Origin: Lonicera japonica | Lineage: Eukaryota > Streptophyta > Magnoliopsida > Dipsacales > Caprifoliaceae | Assembly: GCA_021464415.1 (NCBI GenBank) | Contig: JAKCWG010000579.1 | Location: 1 to 64,000 of the forward strand | Reading direction: 5' to 3' | DNA length: 64,000 nt | Shown here: piece after piece, positions 25,001 through 37,000 of the stretch | Numbering within the stretch: the stretch's first letter is position 1 | Layout of the letters: every line of letters begins with the position of its first letter | Position numbers and translations under genes: made by a program | Notes under the pieces: generated by a model | The model's input: only the letters and a program-made list of their open reading frames with translations | What the model was told of the DNA's origin: nothing | Databases searched by the model: none

Positions 25001-28000
25001 TAATAATGTTTATCTATTTAGCATTGCCAGTATTCTTCTTCACGTTCTTGTTTTCCCAACAAAAAATGGAATCACATATTTTGCTTTCCCAGGCTCTATT
25101 GCAACATAAAGTTAAAACTTTTTTTTTCTTTTGAAAAAGAATTTTGGATTGAATATTATGTTGCAAGATTGCATAAAATGATGGGATATTCAATGATGTA
25201 GGAACGGAGAGATCACAAGATCTTTCATCTCCGTTTCTAAGGCTTACTGTATGCGACTGATGATATCTTTTCCATGCTACTTTATAATTATGGTTTAGAG
25301 TTAGTAGAGATTGTAGTTTCATAATTGTCTTTTTTGGCGAATCACTTAATGTTGCAGAGAAGTATTCTCAAATAGTTTGCACGGCTTAAAAATGGGATTG
25401 GGAAATATAGATGTCAACAGCTCTCAGCAGACTGGCAACAAATATGACAAAGAAGTCCATAAAAACAAGGAAGTGTTCTGTAATACAAAGCAAAACTTAG
25501 ATGGGGAAGTGGGAAGTGTAAACGTAAATAGCACTCAGGGGACAGAGAACCCTTCTGTCCAAGAAGTTACTGAAAGCAGAGATGCATCTGATAAACACTA
25601 TGGCTACCTAGAAACTAGTGCTGAAGAAGAAACCAGTGCTAATACTTTCACTTTGAAGCAGAAAGATAATAAGGATGTTGATAAAAGTTCCTTTGACTGT
25701 CCCCAGAAAGATGACGGAAATGAGAACACTCATTTGGAAGGCAATGGTCACCCTTACCAGAAAAAGAGGACTCCCTCAACGGAGAGTAATATAAATCCTC
25801 TGACGAGTAGTATTGATTTTAAGGCAAGTCATATTCTCTACTTATCCTAGTGCATTTTAATTGGAATTTTTTGGTTTTTACTTAAACTGTGATGTGACAA
25901 GAGATTAACCCTAACAATTTGTTGGTAACAAGAGTAAATTTTAAATATCAATTCCATTAGGATGAATGTAACTTCTTTGCTATTTAATACTTTGATGTTT
26001 GCTAAGAGAAGTGACTTAAGTAAGCTGAACTAAGAGCGTCTCCAATGGAATAACCAAAATTGAATAATCAAAATGACTTTTGATTATCCATTTAGTAAAT
26101 TGTTAAAGTTAACAATATAGGCCTCTCCATTGGTTATTTTTTCTCAATAACTAAATTTGTAGGGTCTATTATATTGATTGGCCACAAATGAATTCATTTG
26201 AATTTTGTTTCAAAAAAAAGGAGGGAAAGATGATTTAAATTTGAAAAGATTCTCTTTTTGCCAATAGAATTAGTGGGTCTCTCATTTGGTTATTGAAAAA
26301 GGTTGTTAACTTTGATTATAAAGGGATTATAAAGGGAGTATATTTGGTTAAGAGCGGTAGCTTGGTGTCTTGGAATTTATCTTTTTCCAGAAACTTGAAT
26401 GAGAGAGAGTTGGAGGAGTATCTTTCTTTGTTGAGAGTCATTGAGGGTGTTAGATTGTCTCCAGGGAGTATGGACTATAGGCGATGGTTGTTGAAAGGGG
26501 AGGGTTTCTCGTGCTCTTCTTTTTACAAATCTCTTATCGATTCTCCAACGCATCCACAATTTGCTCCTTCAAAAGTCATTTGGGCAGTTGGTATTCCCAC
26601 TAAAGTGAAGGTGTTCTCTTGGTTAGTTGCTCACGGGAGGGTTAATACCTATGATCTGTTGCAAAAGAGAAGACCGAATTGTTGCCTCTCCCCATCTTGG
26701 TGTGTACTGTGCAAGAGCGATGCAGAATCTTTGAACCACTTGTTGTTACATTGCCCTTATTCATATTTCATATGGAACAAAGCTATGGAAATCAATAGCT
26801 ATAGAGAAAAATCTAAGGGCAGGGAGCTATGGAGATGTGTCAAAGTCGCTTCCTTTTGGCTATTATGGATGGAGAGGAATTATAGAATTTTTGAAGGAAA
26901 GATAGAAGAAAAGGAGTGGCTGTGGGAAAGAGTCAAATTCATGGCTTCGTTGTGGGCTTCCAACACCAAGCCTTTCAAAAATTATAGAGTGGAAGACATC
27001 AAGAACAATTGGAGAGCTTGGATTCTTGAATAGTGTTCCATTGTATTATATTTGGGTTCTATTCTAAGGGTGCATTGTTGGCTATGGGTTTTGGCAGGAT
27101 TATATTTCCTTTATTTTCTTTTTGTGGGTTATATGTTTGGTTGGTGGACTCCTTGTCCCCTCTATATTTGTACTTTTAATCTTTATTATGAATGGAATCT
27201 TGTTTCTTATCAAAAAAAATAATCCCATCCCACTTTTTTATACCCGAATCAAACGAGGCCTAAGTGGTTAGAATTGAGGCTCGGATGAATCGAGTTCTAA
27301 AATAAGCACATTTAAAGAGAATGTCCGATGCTGAATGGCGCGCTGCCGATAAGAGGGAGAGAAGAAGCATACCTTTCAAGAGATTGGCAATATCGTTTGG
27401 TTAAGAATCCTACTTTGTGATGAGTCATATTACGTTTATATATGTCATGTTTTCCTTCGTTGATTGGCAGGCAGAAGTGGCTGAGTCCAAGATGAAGCCA
27501 ATTGGTACTAAATGCAGAGATGATAAAGTTGATACTGGAAAGAAGATCTGCAGCAGTTTCGCATCTGATAAGGACGAAATGCCTACAGGAGATCGTTCAC
27601 TTGTCCTGTTTCATGTGAAGACTAAATACCCAGAAAAGGCAAAATTTGCACTGGCTACAGAGGAAAATAATTTTTCACAGACTGCCTTGGAAGTTCTCTG
27701 TAGAAAAAGAGAAAAACTGGTAATTTACTTTCTATCTGCTACTTGTAAGCACTTGTTTTTTTGTATGTGTGGTTTTTGTGGATTAAATCTACCTTGGCTT
27801 AGGCAGCTATATTCCTTTTTGCAATCTTTTTCTTCTTCTTGCAAAAACTGACCCTATATCTTTTTTACTTTGCTGGGTAATAATGGTAATTTCGTACATA
27901 ATCATTACCTTTTTTTTCTTTTTTTCAATAGTGCCTTGTTTTCCATGCAAACAATTTTCAATCCCTATAAGTTGCTAGATATTCTTCTGTATTCTCTGAT

Positions 28001-31000
28001 ATGAATCTGATCAAGAGAGTACTTATCCAATATGTTTTTGGAGTAATATGTTGATCACCTTCTCCAAATATCTGTTAATCCCTTTCTAAACTGGTGAGGT
28101 GAAGAGGAAAAGCTTGTCCACTCACTGCATCAGACTTTAAAGTAATTCACATTTGCTCTAATGAGAAGCAATTTGGGGGCTGTGTGGGTTAAAAGTTAAA
28201 ACTATGCTTAAAAGATTTAGTAGGTCTGATGAATGCATGTATGAGCAAGCATGTGGACCTTTAGAAAGGATCAGCTAGACATCGCCTTCTGTGGAATCTG
28301 TGATTTTTTCCCCCAAGTACAGCTGAATGATTACAATCAAAGCAATCAACCAATTCCAGAGTGTAGGCACAAATTTGTTGAAGTTTCGCACTTTTCAATG
28401 CTGCAGGTTTTCTTCATCATCTAAAAGATATGATTGACCAGAAACTTTTTCTTAAATGGACTCCTCAGAACATGCTTTACCTTCTTCCAGTTGTACTATA
28501 TACCATTCTCTCATCTACAGAGTTACTACTCCCTCTATCCAAATTAATAGTCCCTATTTTGAAAACAAACTTCTAATAGGTGAATTTAATGTAAGTACTG
28601 GTCTGTAACACTAGTTATTTAATTGTCTTGAGACTTCGTATATTGATTCTTAAAGACCGTTACTGTTAACTATGAATATCCAGAAGAAATGTGATTCTTA
28701 TCTGGGACAGTGCGAGTATTTTTAATTTCATTTGTAGTTTTCTTCCAGTTTCAGCTGTTTGGAGGTACTGAATTATGTTCTTTACTTGTGATTCTAGGCT
28801 CATCAGTCACGGACTGTAGAAGATGAGATAGCTGTGTGTGATCAGACCATCCAGACAATCTTAGATGGTATGTATTTCAAAATCACATCATCTTTTCAAT
28901 AATCTAAAGTTACAAGTGTTTAAAATCACTAGTGTAGATCCAGAAAATGGATTCGGTTTTCTTTGAGGTTGTGTTTGGGTCTACAGGAACTTGAAATTGC
29001 AGCACTATCCGCTGCCGGCACTCCGGCGATCTGGTCCGAGCTCCAGTGAGGGCCCCTGGAGCTCCGGCAGGGCTACTGGCGGCATAGTTAATATATATAT
29101 ATATATATACCATGCACATACATTTACATATATAATATATATATACCTACATATATTGGAATTCAATGGGAAATGGATTTGGAAAACTCTACTCGTATAA
29201 AATTCAATCTTTTAGAATCGATAGTTTTAGAATTCCCGTAGAATTCCAAATCTTGGCCTTTTAATGCTATCCAAACAATGGAATTCCAAACCATGCCCAG
29301 AATCGGGGTTTCCAAACACACCTAGGCCTCGTTTGGTTTGCGGATTTGAACACTCAGGAAAGGAAAGTCTTTCCTTTCCTTTGTTTGGTAAGCACAAATT
29401 CCGGAAATACTTTCCTGATAAAGGGGAAAGTAGGGGGTAAAGTCATTCCTCTCGAAACCCATGGGATTGATTTTCCTTTATGATTTCCCAGCATTTGTTA
29501 CAAAAATTTTGGACAACAATACCCCTACCTAAATACTTTCCATGCTTTACTAAACACAAGAAAGAAAACTTGACAGGAAGTTTAGTTTCCCACTTCCATG
29601 GGAAAGACAAGGGAATTGATTTCCTTTCTGTGAACCAAGCAAGGCCTTAGGGTTTTTCGGATTCAGGGAATTGTAATTTAGTTAGGGTGCCTTCGTACGC
29701 AGTGTTCGAATTCAATTAGAATTAGGACTGAAATTCTGTAAAATTGCAATTCTCATCTTCTCAGAATTACAATTCCATTGTTTGGGTAATTTATAGATTT
29801 CATTTGGATTTCTGTTATAACCCCAATATCATTGTTTGGTTCGTTCATAGAATTCTTTTAGACAACCCATTTTTTATACAATTTAATTTTTTATTTTTTT
29901 TGATAGGAAACATACAATTTAAAATTCCAAACTCATTGTTTCAAAATTTTTCTTTTACTTTCTCTTTGTGTGGCTGCGAGAGAGAAAAAGGGGGGGGGGA
30001 GAAAGAGAGAGTGACAGTCTGAATGTTCGTGTCAAAGACAAAGATATATTTTTTTTTTATCAGAAAAAAGGTTTATATTGAAAGAAAAATCAAATACAAG
30101 CAAAGAGAACCTTAAAGTGGAAGAGAATTCCACTATCAGGCCTTGAAAACAACAAAAAACAACCAATCACAAAGCCCCTGGATCCTTCACAAATGACTAC
30201 GCTAGACCCTAACAAACATCAGAATAGACAACTAAAAACAAACTGACAAGGCACAAGAAGCTCCCTGCATTTAGGACATAGCAGCTTCCCAATTCCTCAC
30301 AATGTCAGAAATGGAAAGACCATGAAAATTATTGGAAACATAGGCCCAAAGAGAAGTTGAGATTTTAACTTGTTCCCAAACTCTCTCCACTGACTCTTCT
30401 TTATCCTCAAAAAATCCTTGCATTCCTTTCCTTCCAAATGTGCCATAATATTGCCATCAAACGTCTCTATAGCATCTGAGATTTCTCCTTATTGCCCTTG
30501 AACCTCTAATGAACCAGTAGCAGGTCGTGCTACGAACTAGGGAACACTGAAATCAGATTGAATTCCTTGTGAACAAGATTCCAAACAACTTGAGCAAATG
30601 AACATTGAATTAGTAGATGGTCTAAACTTTCTTTGCTAGATTTACACATAACACATCTAGTAGGAGATAGAGCCATCCTAGCCTTCTAATTTGCAATTGA
30701 TCCATTGTGTTGACCTTTTTCAGAGCCGCTAACCATGCCAAAACTTTAATTTTCATTGGAATACCAGATTTCCAAACCATGTCACGTGGAGCAAAATTTT
30801 CCGCCCCTTCAACCTTTGTGAGACAATCAAAGTACGACTTAACCGAAAAAATACCTTGTTTATCGCCTACCCAAATTTTGGAATCCCTTCCTTCTCTAGA
30901 TATCTCCCAATTGTTGATTGTGCCCATCAATTCTATGAATTCATTGCCTTCCTCTTCTAAAAAGTTACGCCGGAATAAAATATCCCAAATGTAAATATTA

Positions 31001-34000
31001 TCAGCTGCCCAACTGATACTACTTGCGATAGAAATTTTCTAGATTGAAGCAATTCTGAACAGCCTCGGGAATTTTCTGCCAAAGTGAAGTCCCCCACCCA
31101 ATTATCTACCCAAACTTGAATTTTCTCACCATTACCGACTTTGAACCGAACATGCTTTTTGAACGTACCATAACCTCTTGCGATAGCTTTCCATGGGCTA
31201 CGATGGGTGCCCCTAGATACCTCCTTAGTATCCCATCCATTTTCCACCGAACCATGTCTACTCCGAATGATTGAATGCCATAATGTAGTTTGTTCCAGAG
31301 GATAACGCCATAGCCACTTCCCCAACAGAGTCGAGTTTCTTTTGATCAAATTACCAATTCCCAAGCCACCACACTGCTAAATTTTTGACACTTTGTCCCA
31401 GTTAACCAAATGCTCAACTTTTCCCCTGTCATAGCCTTCCCAAAGAAAATCCCTCATAAATTTTTCCAATATTTTTGCAATAGAAATTGGAATTTTGAAG
31501 AGAGATAAAAAATAAGTTGGCATACATTCCAACACCGAATGAATAAGAGTGATTTTCCCTCCTTTTGAAATGTAGCCTCTTGACCAACTACCAAGTCTCT
31601 TACTAACTTTCTCTATGACCGGTGTCCAAAACCCCATTCTAGAAGGATTATCCCCCAAAGGAAGTCCTAGATAAGACATCGGCCAACTACCTATAGAACA
31701 ACCGATTCTACTAGCAATCAATCCTAATTCCTCCTCATCCGCATTGATGCATACTTCACTTTTTGCCATGTTGATATTTAAGCCTGAAGCATAACCAAAG
31801 ATGTCAGGAATGCCAACTAAATTACCGATTTTCTCTTCTTTCTTAGAAAGAAAGAAAATAGTATCATCGGGAAATTGGAGATGTGACAAGCATGTGTTTT
31901 CCTTACCGATAGAAAAACCTTCAACCAACTCTCTATTTTTTGCCCTTTCCACCATTAGGTTGAGAACATCCGATACTAGCACAAATAAAAAAGGGGATAG
32001 AGGGTCCCCTTGCCTTAAATCCCTTGAAGCCTTAAAATTTCCCCTTGGTTTGCCATTGATCAATACCGAGAAACTAACTGAAGACAAACAACCCCGGATC
32101 CACTTTGATCGTATGCTTTTTCAAAATCTATCTTCAAGACCACTCCTTTCTTTTCTTTTTTTTCTATATTCCTTCACACCCTCGTTGGCAATAAGGACAA
32201 GATCCAAAATTTGTCTTCCTTTAACAAAAGCTCCTTGAGAAATCCCCACCGTTTCAACCAAAACTTCCCGTAATCTATTTGATAAAACTTTGGCCCAAAC
32301 CTTATAAAGACTAGTGACTAGACTTATAGGACGATAATCGTAAAGTCTAAGAGATGTAGCTTTTTTTGGAATAAGGCATATGAACATTGAGTTTGTGCTT
32401 GCATTGACTACTCCATTATTGTAGAACTCTCTCATCACCTTCATAAGGTCCTCCTTTATCACCTCCCAACACTTCTTGAAAACCTCCAAAGTATAGCCAT
32501 CCGGGCGTGGAGCTTTATGCCCCTTGCAATTTTCGATTGCCGTTTTGACCTCGCCTTCCTCAAAAGGTCTCTCAAGCCATCTCTTGTTGTCCGGGCTAAT
32601 TGGATTCCATTTAAGGCCTTCAAACATGACCCGAGATCTTACCTTCTTAGTGTATAAACTTTTAAAGAACTCCACTAATTCATTTTCAATTGTTGATTCC
32701 TCAGTAAGTAATGATCCATCTTCTTTCTCAATTTTACTAGTAAGCTTATCCGACCTCCTTTGATTTATCACTTGGTGGAACAACTTTGAGTTGGCATCCC
32801 AATCCGTAACCCCCTTAGCCTTTGTCTTCTGCTTCCAAGCTGTTTCTTCTTTAAGCAAAATATCGGACAACTCTATTTTCAGGGCACTTCTTTCGGCAAT
32901 TATATCATCACTGAGTTTACTGCTCTCTTCCTCCGTATCTATTTGTTGTATCTTGCGAAGAATCTGCCTTTTTCTAATTCTCACATCACCGAAAACATCA
33001 GCATTCAACCTTTTGATTTTATTTTTGACTTGCCCTAACTTCGACATGAACTTGTAACCTTCCCAGCCAAAAACTATAGCTTCTTTCCACCAGATATCGA
33101 ACTTTTCAATAAATTCCCGGTTTGATAACCACATATTCTCGAATCTGAACGGAGTAGGCCCCCATTTGAAAGCACCAGTATCCAATACTAATGGTACATG
33201 GTCTGAAACTGCACGAACCAGGACTTCTTGTCTTGCTATTGAAAACTCCTCCCAGTCTTCAGAAAACAAAAACCTGTCTAATCTAGACTGCACTCTTCCA
33301 TTTGACCACGTGAATGTAGCATTATTCAGACTCGGATCCCGTAAAGCTAAATTTCTTATGAAGGCATCAAATTTTCTCATATTTTTGGACCATCTTCCAT
33401 TTTCTCCATTCTTCTTTTCTGACGGAAACCTAATAATGTTAAAATCTCCGCCAATGCACCACCGATTCCCACACAAACCAGATAAGCTTGCTAGTTCCTC
33501 CCAAAATTCGTTTATGAGAAAAATGTGTGGTGAGAAGAGATGGAATGTGTGGTGACGTGTGTGTGAGAGAAAGAAAAACATAGATACATGATTATTGTGT
33601 TTGTGTGGCTGACAATAAGGCGGAATTGTTGGTGTGTGACCCACCCTGACGAGGACATCATGGCTTGTGCAGCCGACAATGTGCCAGAATAGTTGGTTTG
33701 TAATGACCCACATCCCACATTGGTAGTGTAATGGGAGGTCCTTGGCTTAAACGTGGGTTCAATGATCCAAAATAATTACTTGGGTTCTCACCCATAACCC
33801 AAGTTGTAATATATGGTATCAAAGAGGGCTTACTTCACCCACATGTCAATCTCAATGGCTACGCTAGCTCTACATCACCTAGTAAAATCCGTCCACGTTT
33901 TAGGCTTAAATTACGGCACCTTTGAGGGGGCATGTTGAGACTATAAATCCTACATCAGAAATTTAAGGCCTTGGACTACAATATATGGTTACTTCACCCA

Positions 34001-37000
34001 CGTGTTAGTGCCAACGGCTATGCTGGCTCCACATCACCTAGTAAAAAATGTCCACATTTTAGGCTCAAAATTACGGCACTTATGATGGGGCATGTTGAGA
34101 CTATAAACCCGCATCGAAAATTGAAGGCCTTGGAGGCTTTGACTACAATATATAAGATCTTGGGGCTACACCACCTATTGCCAATTGGATTTGGGTTGGA
34201 CACTCCAAACTCTAAGTGATGACAGGAAAGTGACTCGGCAGAATCCGTTGCCAAGGTTTCCTCTCTCAAGCTAAAAGACTATAGACCTATTAGTCTTGTA
34301 ATTTGTTTGTACAAGATTATGACCAAGGTTTTAGCGGCTAGACTTAAAGAAGTGTTGCATATCACCATTGGGAAGTCTCAAGGAGCTTTCGTGAGAAGTA
34401 AATAAATTTTGGATCTTGTACTTATAGCCAATGAGTGTGTGGAGGAATACCGAGAAAAGAGAAAGGAAGGCTTAGTTTTTAAAATTGATTTTGAGAAGGC
34501 TTATGATCATGTGGAATGGGATTTCATAGATCATGTTCTTGATAATAAGGGTTTTGGCTCTAGATGGAGAAGAGGATTAAAGGATGCTTATCTTCAGCCA
34601 ATTTTTCTATCATGATTAATGGAAGTCCGAGAGGCTCCTTTAAGGCTACTAGGGGTATTAGACAAGGTGATCCTTTGTCACATTTCCTTTTTGTTTTGGT
34701 GGTCGATGTTCTTCATCGATTGGTGAGTAGAGCTTGTGATTACAATCTTGTTAAAGGTTTCGAAATTGGGAGTGATAAGGTGAGGGTATCGCATCTACAA
34801 TTTGCCGATGACACAATTTTTTTTCTCTCAAAAAGTGAGAGCAGTTTTAATAATCTGATGGGAATCCTTAAGATCTTTGGTCTCGCTTCTGGATTGAAAA
34901 TCAATATTTCAAAGAGTACCATAGCCGGTATTCACATGGAAGAGGACATTTCAGCGTTGGCTAGAAAGATTGGTTGTGAAGCGGGTTCGTGGCCAATGTC
35001 CTACTTAGGTATGCCGCTTGGCGATAACCCTCGCAAATTAAGCTTTTGGGATCCGGTTCTTGAGAAAATTAAAAAGAGGTTAGAAGGATGGTTTAAATGT
35101 TATTTGTCTAAAGGTGCGAGGCTAACACTTATCCAATCGGTGCTTGAAAGTTTGCCCATTTACTACCTTTCTCTATTCAAAGCACCCATTTCGGTTTGCA
35201 AGAGTATTGAAAGATTGTTGAGAGATTTCTTATGGGAAGGTTTTGGAGAGTCAAAGGGTGATCATTTGGTCAATTAGAACCTCGTTTCTAATAGTAAGGA
35301 AAAGGGAGGGCTGGGTATCGGCAACATTGCTTCAAGGAATGAGGCTTTATTAGGAAAATGGCTTTGGAGATTTCCACTTGAACAAGATTCCTTTTGGTAT
35401 TCAATTATTAAGAGCAAATACGGTATGCATCCTCATGGATGGGATTCTAACGTGGTTAATCGAGGATCTCATAGGAATCCGTGGAAGGCTATCTCGGCCG
35501 GTCTTGCAACATTTAAATCACTTATTCGTCTTAAAGTGGGTAATGGTAGTGTTATCTGTTTTTGGGAGGATTTGTGGGTGGGGGTTTCTCCTTTATCTAT
35601 TTCCTTTCCTCGTTTATATAACCTCTCCTGTGACAAAAATCTTTCTATTTCTTCGGTTGTGGAGTGGAATGAGTCGGGTTCTTTCTTTTGGGATCTTCAT
35701 TTTCGTAGGAATCTTTTTGATTATGAATATGATGACTTTTCAGCTTTGATTAGTTTCATTTCTAATGTCTCTTTGGCTAGAAACCTTCCAGATTCTAGAG
35801 TTTGGACGGGGGATAAATCGGGGGTGTTCTCTTGTAAATCTTTTTTCAGCAATCTCATTGAGTCTCCGGGAGATGTTTCTTCCTTTCCTTTTAAGGTTAT
35901 TTGGAAAGCAGGAATTCCCAATAAGGTTAAATTTTTTGTTTGGCTTGCTTTTTGGAAGAAGGTTAATACCTGTGATGTGCTATAGATTAAAAGACCGAAC
36001 ATGGTGCTCTCACCGTCTTGTTGTATTTTGTGTCAGAAGAATGCAGAAAATATTGACCATTTGCTTCTACATTGTAATTTTGTATCTAAGTTGTGGTGGA
36101 AGGCGTGCAATATTTTCAGTATGGTTGGGGCTTTCCCAAAATCATGGGGGGATTTTTTGAGTATTAAATGGTTCCTTAAAGGATTCAAGAAGAGGGCGAT
36201 AGTTCTTTGGAGATGTTGTTGCTTGGCTATTGCTTGGTGCACTTGGCTAGAAAGAAACTCCAGACTATTTGAAAATAAGGTTAGGCAGGAAGATGAAGTC
36301 TGGAGCAGAGTGGTAATTTTAGCCTCGTTGTGGGCTAAATCTTCTTCGGTTTTCCATGATTTGTCCTTTTCAGTTCTGGCTAGCAACTGGGCTGCTGCCA
36401 TCACTTGATGCTTCGAATACTTTTGTAGCTAATTCTGTTTTACTGTTTTCATGATTTAATTTTTGTTTTCTTTTCTTGAGCCCTCTTTTGGTGGACTTCT
36501 GGTTCCCCATAGAGGCCTCTTGTATCGCCTTTTCTTGATGATTCAATAAAATGCGTTTGTGTTTTTGATCAAAAAAAAGAATCCGTTGCCATCCCTATGC
36601 AGGGTAAACTTGAGACTTGGTATACATGTCGCAACTCGTCCGCTTCATGGGTATTAGTTTGATGCCAATTATTACCCATTATATCATTTCAAACCAAAGC
36701 AGATGTCCCATGTAGCTGCTCTTGTTCTTTTGAATGTTGTAAATGTTGAACCTCTTCTATGTTCTTGGGACAAGTATGTGAAACACTGATTTCACTGAGT
36801 GGGCAAATTCGTCAGCATTGGGATCAAGAATCATGATCAAGAGTTCAAGATTCTCTATATTGCATAACTATTGATCAATTCGCTTGTCATTTTTGTGTTT
36901 ACAACCAAGTAAATTCAATCTTTTGACTTTCTATATCATAACTTTTCACTTGTAATAGGTGCTGACAATGATATGGCTCTAAGGCTAGAAGCCATCATGG

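Noticed and set aside
30707..33555. Plus-strand open frames across 30.7-33.6 kb
   Set aside because: Shadows of the minus-strand LINE ORFs, which carry endonuclease and reverse transcriptase motifs in order.
33701..33830. Cassandra TRIM with 5S-rRNA-like LTR
   Set aside because: The TGTAATGACCCACATCCCAC start is suggestive, but I could not find convincing 5S A-box and C-box sequences, so only a general TRIM-like call was made.
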